Under the pieces are notes generated by a model. The model did not search any database and had not been told where the DNA came from. It worked only from the letters and a program-made list of their open reading frames with translations. The position numbers and the translations under genes are program-made. Below, one piece after another: positions 45,462 to 57,400 of a stretch of 64,000 nucleotides of DNA. This DNA comes from Anaspis maculata (lineage: Eukaryota; Arthropoda; Insecta; Coleoptera; Scraptiidae), in the NCBI GenBank assembly GCA_949128115.1, contig OX421962.1, positions 59,003,787 to 59,067,786 on the forward strand. Reading direction: 5' to 3'. Numbering within the stretch: position 1 is the first letter of the stretch; every line of letters starts with the position of its first letter.

Positions 45462-48400
45462 CTGAAAAAAATCATAATTACAATAATTTAAATTTGGTAC
45501 ACATAGATAGGAATTACAGTTATTTTTCCAATTTTCCATAAAGTTTCTTAAAGTCACTACACACATTAGCCCTGGAAAATTAGATTTAGTTTTAGACCAG
45601 GGCAAAAATACTAGGAAAGTTGATCACACTGGCAGTCATATTCATCTGTGTTTTTACATTTAAAGAATTTGAATCCTTGATTATCCTGCACATCACGTAA
45701 ATACGTCCTTGAATAACTTATTGGCATAAAAGTAAGAGAATACTTAAGGCTGTATAACGCAGGTATCAATATTTCTCCCTCAAAAATAAAAATAAAAGAG
45801 ATGAAGAGATTTTGATGGGATTCCATTGAATGTTTGTCCACCTTGTTTCCGTTTGGATTACCCCACATTTTTTTAGAAGTCCCAATAGCCCTAAAGCACT
45901 AAAAAGTTTCTGAAGGATTGCTGGGACATTTTTTGCCAGACGAACTGTTTTATAATTTTGAGAGATGTAGAAAACTGAATACAGAGCCGTTTTTTGAAAA
46001 AAAGTAATCAACAAAAAAATATGTTTTTCACAGTTTTTCACATAATTTCAGTGGACCGAGTGAAAAAATTGAGTTTTTGTCTTCATTTTTGAGGGAGAAA
46101 TCCTCAAAATAATTTAAGCCTGCTGAGAATATAGCCTTAACTAGCTGAACAGCCTGCACTGAAGACTGAAGGTAGGCATACCTTCAGTCTTCAGTGCACC
46201 TTTGGTGATCAATTAACACCAAACTTAGTCCTGGAAAGATGGGCTTGAAGGTTGATAACAAATTCGATAAGAATTTTTTTCAATGTTTCCGATTCTGAAA
46301 CACACGGGTTTCCCCACCCCTGCTGAAAATATTCTGGTTGAAATAATTTGGAAATGAAATTTTTTTGGCAACAATTTCCCCACATAACAGAATTCAGATT
46401 TGAAAATGAAATTTTTCTATAATTCGCAGAACAGGTTATTTAAAAAAAAAATTGAATTTTTTCTCACACCCTGTATTGCTATATTGTACTTGAAAATAAA
46501 AAAATTCTCTCTTGTTTGAAGAAAGTAGTTCTCAAACGGTTTTTTGCTATATGGTTAGCTCATCACCCACCTCCTGTTTAACATGTTAAAAGCATACATC
46601 CTTGTGACGTGTAGGTATTTACTATTTACTACTATTTGGTATACAGGGTGAGAATTAAAAAATTGATCTTCAAAAAATTTTATTTGATGAAACAATCCTC
46701 GAGAAAAACAGGCTTTCGTTATTTAGGAACCTTATATATTCTCCTATTGAACATGTGATAAATGTACCCCTCCATAGCCGCTGGTATTCTACGTACAGGG
46801 CGAAATCTTTTTTTTTTTCAATGTTTCCACCTTCATTGAATCAATCCAGACAAAAACCACTTCCAGCTCTACTACAAACCTATAATGTCTCATTTAAGAT
46901 ATAAAAATCTCACATTCCTCAAACTCCCGAAACACAACCTACAGGGTGAAACATACTTTATTTGTGATATATATTTTTTTCTGGGTGAGATTAATCCAGA
47001 TGATAGTCTTATCTGGTTCACTGGAAAGCTCAAGAGTTTTGCACAAGCCATATAAAAATTTTTGCATTTCTACTATCGCTCCGACTTGGTATACAGGATG
47101 AATTTATATTTTGCTTCCACTCAAGTTGTGCGAGAAGTCGCTAAGGAGAATGGAGAACTCCTCGCACAGCAAAAATCGCAAAACTGCTTAGTGTTACAGT
47201 AACAGTAGTTGCAGTGATTGCAGAAATGTGAATTTCTGATATGTTTCGCTGAATACTCTGGGCTCTTCATTGGAATGGATAAGATTATCATCCGAATTGA
47301 TGTGACCCAGGAAAAAAGAAAAGAAAAGAAGGGTGATATAACGAGCGTTGGAGATCACTTTTTGAAATCGTGTTTTTTCTTAAGCCCACTTGCAACGTTC
47401 CATTTTTTTGTACAAAAAACTGTACAGTTTTTACTATTGAATTTCATACAAAATGTTGTACAGTTTTCCGTCAAGAAAAATGTCACTCCTCATAACTGAA
47501 AACATAGACAGTTTCAAGCTAAAGTTTCAATTCATTTGTAAAAACTCTTGCTGAATGGATGGAATTGAGCCGCTGCTGTTAGCTGGTAGTCTATAGTCTA
47601 TGTAAGAGCTTTTGTTGCAACAAGAAAAAAGCGAAGAAAAAAAAGGCAAAAAGGCAGCAAGGGGGATAAAGAAAAGAACATAGATGCAATACCTGCATTT
47701 TTCCTAAAGAATATAAGAGAAATCAATGAAATACAAACCGGGCGAGGCACCAAGGGCTAGGAAACATAAACTGGCATTGGGAAATTTGATTTTTTGAGTA
47801 GATATAATATTGCTAGATTTTGCCAACTCAGAGAAGATTTGGCTACTAATTGTACATTTTACAGAGAGTTTTTAGTTCTCGAGGTTCTGTCTGCCCTCCC
47901 TATAAGGCCCAGAAAAGCAATATACACGGTATTGAAAGCTCATGCCTAACATTATTATATAAAATAAAGAGCCAGACAAAATCAAACCCCCTTATCGCCA
48001 GACTGAAGATAACGAGCAGAAAGACCTGCGCAGGGATTATTTTAGGAAAAATTTTGCACAAATTTCCTGCTAACTTATGCTTCAATTTCCGCGAGACTGT
48101 CCATCACTGAAGATTGAGCCGGTGCCGTTTTGTTTCATGCATTTTTTTTCGGCGGATTTTGGATCTGTGGAACTGAAGCTTTGACACTCTGCCTGCTTTA
48201 AATTATGAAAAGTGACATTTTTCTTGACGGAAAACTGTACAAGATTTTGTATGAAATTTAATATCAAAAGTGTACAGTTTTTTGTGTGTACAGTTTTTTG
48301 TACAAAAAACTGTAACGTTGCAAGTGGGCTTTACCGTAACATTTGAACCCATTCAACCGATTTTGAATAAATTTGAAACAAAGTTTCAAAAGTTTACTAA

Positions 48401-51400
48401 AACAAGTTTCTATCGAAAAATAATGTTAATAATGTTCCATTAAAAATGTTTAATTAAAAATGTTCAAGAGCTAGATAGTAGCCTCCCAGTTTTACCCCTT
48501 TAGTTATTTTTGAAAACTTCATATTTTTGATCTCTCGTTTACCTAGGAAACCTATTACAGCTGAGAATCCATGAGTTTTTTTTATTTCAAATTACTTTCC
48601 CGGCCCCACCAACATGGAGGGAAAGTATTTTAGACTGTGAAAGTGGTGTTTTGGAGATGTTTTTCAAACATTCGGATCTAAATACAAGAGCGTTCCAGAA
48701 CTCGCAGTCCCTAGTCAAAGACAGTTTAGGGAAATCCTTTGTCAGGATCCTTTGTCCTTTGAAATCCAGACAGTCCTTGAAATCTTTGGGAAATGTGTCA
48801 GAAAAATATAAGAATCTATTTTTGGAGATATGGAGGGGTCGAAGGATTAACCTCTTATTTTTATTATCTGGTGAGGTTTCAGTAAACTTCTTTAGGTCAG
48901 ACTGAACAGGAACAAATATGAACTTTTCAGTGTGTCTTGAAATTCCATATACTATACAGGGTGATGTCATTAACTCATAAACCTCGAAAGATTAATTTTT
49001 AGTTCTTTCCTAAAAACGATTAAAAAGGTTACAGACGTCCCCAATGGGATGTAAGACACGAAGTGAACCGATTCGTTTCCTTGGAATTCTTTCGCGAGCT
49101 TTGATGAAAACTATTTTCCGAGCTATATATTTTCAGGATTTTTGAGTCACCTGTAGAGTAAATTTAAATTAAAATTAAAATTAATGTTTTCCTCCTTCTC
49201 GGCTTATCAGTGCCATAGGAGTTTTTGCGCCTTTTATTGATAACAGTGAATTATTACATAGGAATTACAATATACGCAAATTACCTGTAGAGTAAATAAA
49301 AATGTTACCCACACCATGCACACACTCGGAAGTTCCATTTTTTTCTGTTCAATCTATCCTGAAGAGGCTACTGAAATCTCATCAGATAATAAAAATCAAA
49401 GGAGGCAAAGTTCCACCCTTCAACCCCTATATTTTCAAAAATAAAAACCCTAAAGTTATTCTAACATTCTTCTGTCACATTTGAAGCATTCTCACTCAAG
49501 TGTTTGAACATGGATCTGTGGTTCGAATATATGGGTTCGAAGGATTATCCTTTGACACTTTGTAGAAAAGTACATATAATAGCGAATAAAAATTCCGTAC
49601 ACATTCGGTAGTTGGACATTTTGTGCTCATTATTTTGTCATAAGGTTTCCTAAAATCCTTTAAAATAACGAAAACAGAAAGGGTCAAGGAACCATCTTTT
49701 GACACTCCATAACTTTGAACTCAGAAGACCTAGATAGAATTTTTTTAAATGTTTTTCCAGCGCTCCAGATTTTTTTTGTATACATATACTGCCTGCCAAA
49801 AACAGTGCAACACCAAAATGTCGTGAACCATATTTTGATCAAATATTAACAGAAAATGTGTTTGATTGACTCGAATCAACCAATGGACCGAGAAGGCAAA
49901 TTGTGAACAACAAAAAAAATCTGGTCTTCCACGAGTTTTTGTTCTTCCTGAAAATGTTTGTCTTGGAGTGGCTGCTATGAGATGTTAGAAACAAATGATA
50001 GGTAAGATCGGAGATAATTGGACTAATGCCCTAGATCTAGAATATCTGATTTCGGCATATACCAATTTTGGACGAATTCCGTCTTTTGTCAACGGAATTG
50101 TTGACGGATTGAATTCCGACCCAATTTCTGTCGTCCTCTTTTTTGACTGCAAGAGGACGACATGCCGAAGACTTGAATGTTGAATGGAGCGATAAGCAAA
50201 TCAGTGGAGCTGAAGAATAATAGAAGGATGTTTTCAGGGACGAATTCCATTTTTGTTTTGACGCTTATGACGATAGTAGGCGAATAGGGCGCTTTCTTGG
50301 ATAGCGAAGTGTTGCACTTTTTTTGGCGGGCAGTATAAAACGTAACTTCCTTTTGCGCCATCAATTCTGCGACACCTGTACATTGCGGAAAATAGAAAAA
50401 TTTGTCCTCAAATTTGAATTCTGTGGGAAAATTGGTTACGGAAATTTTCTTTAGTTTCTAAATTGTTTCAACAGAAAAAATTTCAGAAAGGAGGTAGGAG
50501 AATCTTTGCTGGATCCCCCTGAACTTTTGATATATTTTCACTTTTCTCTTGGCTTATTCCATTTTTACTGATTATATAATTAAGTTGTTTGCAAAAATTT
50601 AGCCCCCTGAATATTTGTGCTCTGCATATTGAAAATATTTATTAAACTTTCCTGGACCATGTGTCGGACATTATTGTTAGATGAATATGTTCCTTCCACC
50701 TCTGCATGCCAGACGTGTTCTCAAAAGTTACCTAAAATATACGCTTCACTTGACGGCACAGCTTCGGCCGTCGGCGACCTCGAGACCGAAGTCGAGCTGC
50801 AATGCAACGAGACCGACTGCAGCGACATCTGCTCCAAATATTCGCTGTGCGTGGCATTGACAGTTTCCATCGACCTGGAAATCCTTTGCCCCACGTTGCT
50901 GAACATCCTGGTGCCCATCTTGACTCCCCTCCTTTTGTCCAAATTCGTATTGCCCAGCCCGCTGAGGTGACAACTTTCTAGAATCAAAGCGCTGCGGTTC
51001 TGATGATGGCCGACCGGATGCTCGTTCTCCTTGTTTTGGTAGTCCTCGTTGACGACGTCCCCGCTGCCGAGCGTACCGAAATCGTGAACGCTCTTCGATC
51101 GCCTGCACTTGGCGTCGAACCTGTTCTTGGCAGAGTTCTTCAGTCTCGAGGAGGCGCGAAATTCGATTTTGAATTCGGTTTCGGCGTTGACCGTCGCCCG
51201 ATCCAAATAATGCCGGTTGGTCAGCGATTCCAGCTTGCACAGCGAGTTGGTTTCGTTCTTCATGTCTTTGAGCGGGATGCCGAATTGCTGGGAGAGGCTC
51301 TGCAGGGACGCGTACTCTGTTCTTAGGCGGAGAAAAAACTGGTGGTGAAGTGAGGCCAGTCGGAACGTGAAATAACTCCTGGAAAACACAAAGACAAATT

Positions 51401-54400
51401 AATACGGTGAACGTATAGAGGTTTAATAGCAAAAGAAAAATTCTACAACATTTAAATATGCGTAAATAATGTAAATATTGTGGATAAATGTAAATAATGT
51501 GAATAAACATAAATGAAGTAATTAAACCGTGGAACTATACCGTCAACTTCAAACTGGGATTGATCAATTTCAAATGGGTATGCTAAACAACTTCAAATTG
51601 AGAGCGATTAATAATTCAATTTTATTGTTTTATCAATAATTCGAATTATCCTAATTGCCATAGCTCAGTCGAAGAAGTATTCAATCTCCATCTCACAATA
51701 CACCATACCAAATGAACTCTCTTTCTTCTTCAAATTGAATTAATCATCGGCTTCGATGTTGTTTATTACTGCCAATTTGCAATTGTTGATCCCCAATTTG
51801 AAGTTGAAAAGGTATAGATAACGAAAGCTTTTTAGATCAACTGACAGGGTTGAAAAAACATCTTATCAAGCAAAACCAATTAAGTGGGATCAACTCGTGG
51901 ATGTAAGTTAGAAGTCATAGTCCTTCGAACTTGGAAAAATGTTACTGTTTTCACTTCTTATTTGCTCTTTTACATTATAATCCGAGAGTATAGGTCGAAG
52001 ATAGTACCAGGTACCTTTTGAGGTATTAGAAGACAAAAAAATTAGAAGAATAAAATAAAAATTGAAAAAGGTTGTGAACAAAATTTGTAGCATCATTTTC
52101 TTACTTGCGTCTGATACATCGCTCAATTTCGAACAAGTCACTCGTCATTAGTCATTACATTTACCCTCACACAAGACTTTGGTCTTCGTAAAACTTGCTC
52201 ATTGCTCTCACCAGTCGTTCAGCCACTTGGCATTCGCACTCCTTCAGTGTCCTCCATAAATCCATTCTGTTTACCCTGTCAGACCCCTTTTCAAGATGCA
52301 GATCCACAAATATGAATATGCACAGTAGGAAACCCTTCGCACACTCAACTAGCAATACAATTGCGCGCAAAAAAAAAACAGTGGAAATACTTCCAGACCT
52401 GTTTTCGGACCTTTACTGCAGGTTCAAAAAAAAAAAAGATTGAGGAATAGCTAATTCGTGATTTTCTTGAGTGAATTCTGGCCAATTGACCAATGTGAAT
52501 TTCGGCTTCAAATCAATTGATGAACAAATAATGATCAGTGTTCTTTGGATTTTACACATTTTCCGTGGCCAAACAACTGGTATTGGTCAGAACCAAATCT
52601 ATTTGACAGCATAGTAGCGTCAGCACTGTGTTAACTTTTTGATGGAACCCGCGGTTAGTCGTATTGAATAAATACATCAACCCCATACAACTAAGAGTCC
52701 GGAAAGTAGGGGCTTGAAGTATTTTCGGGTGCCTCAGTTTTTTTTTCCACTTGCTATAGAAAGTGAGAAATCTGTGTGCACTCTTCGCCATTCATGAAAC
52801 CCCAATCGGCTACTGAATTGTTTAGAAATGCTGTGTGTAATACTATATTGATTTATTACTGCGCAGTACTAAACACACGTCAAATAAATTATCGCATTTA
52901 GATAGCGCTTTGCTCAATTTCGCCGACGTGATCTCTGTCGCTGTGCATTGAAATCTGGCCTCGCTCGGCTCATTCTGCGCTTATATACCCGAGTGTTATT
53001 GTCGAGAATATTCCACGCGTCTTCTGGTATATTCCAGCATTGGCCACCAGTACACCGTGGCTCTAGGTTTATTTTCGAATGTAGTTGAATCGCTCGAGAA
53101 GGGAGCTTCACAACTCGTAACAGTAGTCTGATCATCGATAAAAAAAGTGGAATGGCTATGGGCATATACTTTCCGAGGAGAACGTGCTATGTGCAAAGAC
53201 ACGAATGTATCAGATAAAATAAATCCGGGACATTGATGTAAGAAAATAATATCGTGTGTCTGAAAAAAAGAACTGGGGTGTGTCAAAAAAAGCACGTGAA
53301 AAGATTTTGATTTTTCGGGAGTCGCTTAGAAGTCGTATGCCGGGTCACTGTGGAATTTGTTGGAGGACCCTTGAAAGATTCAAGACAATTAGTTGGAGAT
53401 TTATAAAGCACCGATCTTCGGCCTACGACTATAGTAGGTAACTTACTGTGACTCTAGTTGACTGGTCAAATTTTCTACTTTATCATTGTAGGCTTGTCGC
53501 CTTTTTACCTGGTGTGAAACTGACTTCTCTGGAAGTGAAGTTATATTTCTTATCAAATTGATATGCAAATCTTGGAAAAAACTGAACTTGTCATACGTGG
53601 AAATGCGACTAGAGGGGCGCAGAGCTGTATTACCGTCATTTAGATACCAGAACCCTACAGGGCCGCCATCAATTTAAATAATCTTGACGGCGGCCATTCA
53701 AGGCCGACAAAAACTTGTTCTGCTAAGGTCCAAAACGAAAGCAAATTGAAAACTGAAGGTACTCACATGAATTTCGGTCCAATACGCAGCTTTGAGCGCT
53801 GGGTTTTTTGAAATTCGGTTTATTAAACTTTTTACACGTGAATCCTGCTGCAACAGCAGGCCTGCTGGGATGTTCCTTGTCTTGCCAATAGTTCCTCATG
53901 GTTCAATTCGATTCGACCTGGTCGACGCGACGGTTCGGCAGTTATCGTGGAAGATCACAGACAGACAGACAGACACACACACAGATACACAGACAGACAT
54001 CATTCTGAAAATGGTCTTAATCGTCTTGGGGACCTCAAAACAGATATATCAGGTGAAATCTCAAAACTTTTTTTCTGCACGATCACAATACATCCCCTTC
54101 CATGTTGGTGAAGGGTCGGGAAAGTAAAACGTTGTAAGTGCCAAGTTTTTCCAATATTGAGCCAGTGAGTGTGAATGCGGCGATGAATTCAATTGTTTTA
54201 TTATTTTTTTATCATCGCTCTAAGCCAGTTCCGTGTATCTCATTGGCTTAAACGGCGTCTAATAGCCTATGCGTTGTATAATCACCATCATACACCATAG
54301 AATTTTTTTTTGTCCTGCATCAACTACTAGGTTATAAGCAGGTTTTTCAGTAGGGTTTTTCAGTAACGATAGGTAACAGTGATGACGATAACACAAAGGA

Positions 54401-57400
54401 GACATGTTTGGATCGGGAGATTATCAGTGGGGTTTTGTTTAGATGACTTTCTCGTTTCATCCTTTTTCCCGGGGCATCACCGCACGATAGTAGATGCCCC
54501 AGTACTAAGGAACGCGTGAAAAAGTCCATCTGGCCCAGTGCGGATTTGAACCCGGGACCTTCGCCTTCGAAAGTGGGGCCGAGCTGACCGTGCTACCGAC
54601 TGGGTTACCATAGTATTGAGCTCTGTCAGTTGTCAGTTTCATCGATTTTATTTCCTGGCTATTGTAGTGTCCTCCGCGGGAAAAATGGTCGGTGGAAGGT
54701 CCCACTGACAAACAGTTTGTTAGTTTCAGATGGGAAAATGCATAAGAAAAATTATGTTCAAATTTCATCTGTGAGATGGTAGAGATAGAGAATTCAAAAG
54801 TAGGAAGCAGAACTTACAACGATGGTAAATATAAATATGTAAGAGGAGTTGAACATAAATCTTGCGACTAAAGCGAGTCTAGACGCTTGTTCACTACTTT
54901 TCGCGGCAAATCCACGCTGCGGAACTACTCACTCATTCATTGAGACATCGCTTTCACGAGAATTCTAAGGAATAAAATACAAGCCAGCAAACTACTACTA
55001 CTACGACTAATCTGCGCTCCAAAACGTTGTGTGTTCCGATTGAGTCAAACTTACTTTTTGTGATTCATTTTCAGCTTATATTTCTTTAATTTCGACGAAT
55101 GCAACGTGGAAGCGTGCGGTAGGATGCACAAGTAATGTTTGCTGTAGCACAAAGTCTGAATGCCGCGCCACTCGAACATTTCATAAAGCTGCGGTCCGCA
55201 GTTGCTTGTTGATCCGTTTCTTTCATAGAGATTGATCCCCTGGGCGCTAATGTACAGCCAGACGTCTTTGTGGTTATTGTCTTTCAAGATCTGCAATCAA
55301 AGAGAGCGATTTTATTTTTTAGTGTGCCGCTCAAGTCCGAACACTTGAAACGCTTCAATCAAATCATAAAAGAAATCTTTATTACCCGGAGAGGGGGGGA
55401 GGATGAGCCCCATATACTCACCCAAGTAGCAGTGTAAAAGTGTCCACCGTAATGCGGGAGACTTTGTGCAATGACGATAAAATCCTGCTTGGCTTTCTCG
55501 GTATCCAGCCCACGCCTTGACACATGCGAACGTATCAATTCCCGTCGCAAGGCGTCCTGATCATTTACGGCGCAAGACATTGTCTCGGGGATGTAGTGCT
55601 CCAGCAGGAAGTAGTCTCTGGTGCCATGCTCCTGTAATTTATTAGATGCAGAAGACAATTTACATTTGAGTGAATGCGGTGCGAAATCGACAAATTTTTC
55701 ATGTATAGGTAGGTAGGTTTTGCGGCACGCTTTCTCGATTATAACTAGGTACCATGCGATCAACCAAATTCGGAATTGGGGTAGGATGTGCCCTGGCCGA
55801 AAGCAGCTTGACATCCTTAAATTTGACCAGGTCACAGCCTACCCCAATTCCGAATTTTGTTGATCGCATGGTATATACCCAGTGTCCGTACATGTTACTG
55901 TACAAATTTTGAAGCGCGTAGAACAAACAAAACACGCATATTCATCCTTCGAAATAAGACTCGGAACTTTGCCCAATGCATAAAGGTATAAGTAAATAAT
56001 TATGTATGGAGAGTATGATAATGGTCGATTTACCCTCTCGTTGAAGTCCCCGAATTCGGCTTGTAAAGCCAGTCCGTCCAGTTCAATGAGCTGCGAAAAG
56101 GAACAGGGCAACTGGTGTTCTAGAATCGACCTCCGCAGTTGGAGGTACAGCAAGTGGCGTGCTTGAGGACCCCTGACTCCGCGGAGACTCGGCAAGAAGA
56201 ATCGGACGCGCATGAATAAAGTTAACGGCGTGGTTTTGGAGACTGCAGCGCCAGATTGCACGGCTTTGCAGATCCTCGTGTCCGACGGCAGAAAGACGAA
56301 ATCCCCGGCGATTAAAGCAGATAAGCCAAGCATGAAGTTCTCCTCGACGTGCTCCTTTTGTATTATCATCTGGAAATTTCGGTTCATATCTATGTTACAT
56401 AAAGATACAGAATTGCAGTAAGTATGTGATTTTGAGGCTTCAACTTTTCATAGCGACAAAAAAAGTGGCAAAAACTTTACGGACGTGATTCTAGAGGAGG
56501 ATGTCCCAGAACTGGGCCCGGATTCTGTCAACTGTCGAGCCTGAGTCGCAATCAGTGGATTGGATCCCCCGATTGAATTCGGCACGCCATTGGAGGAAAG
56601 CGTGTCGACTCGATACTCGATAGTAAACGGAATCGGGCACCAAATACCGAAAAAAGTAGCCGTAGAGTCCTAAGTCGATCTTATGACTTCCTATGAAGTT
56701 TTTGTTTTCGAAATTCGACTTTTTATAGCTCCTCAGCTCCCCCAACTTTGGAACCACTACATAGTGGAATTCGACTTGTGGAATAAATAATCATTCGAGG
56801 GGACGCGAGCGCCAATACAGTGGGGTTTACAAGCCTCTACGTGCACATTTCGAAAGATATTGGGGTACGGTTTTTTGCAGTTGCCGCAGTGGACCTTTTC
56901 AGAAAAGAGAGACAGATGCGTGCGCGTTCGTACCGCGCAGTTGGTGGTGTCTAGCTGTAACGGCGCCCAATATCTCCGAGGGAAACTCCGTATGTTAATG
57001 AAGTGCGCGGAACCACACTGCGGCTATGTGGTACCTGTATGTGGTACTGTGACGTAAATCGTGCGAGAGAGACCGCCTTTAGTGAAAAGGTCCGTTGCTG
57101 CAAACAGTTGCAGTACTGCAACTATTAGTTTGCAGTAGAGGAAACCTTGACAATGCTAAAGCCTAGTCTACAATATGGTCTTTAGTTGCAAGTTGCAAGT
57201 CGCAACGTGGAAGTGAGGTTGGAATTGCAGTCGCTAGTCGCAGTGAAAGTTGGTTCTAGACCAACTCTTGCGACTAGAGACTTGCAACTTGCAACTAGAG
57301 ACCATATTGTAGACTAGGCTTTACTGTATCTGAAAAATTCAAGTTCGATAAAAAAAGCAAGGACAGCAAGTTGTGGCACATTTGAAGCTTTACCAGTTTA

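Noticed and set aside
50746..51510. 254-codon minus-strand ORF and a plus-strand ORF over the linker exon
   Set aside because: They are in other frames of the exon at 50732-51378, whose own frame fits both splice phases and the FERM end.
54525..54612. Functional tRNA gene on the minus strand
   Set aside because: A and B boxes are present but the acceptor strands do not pair; better called a SINE head.
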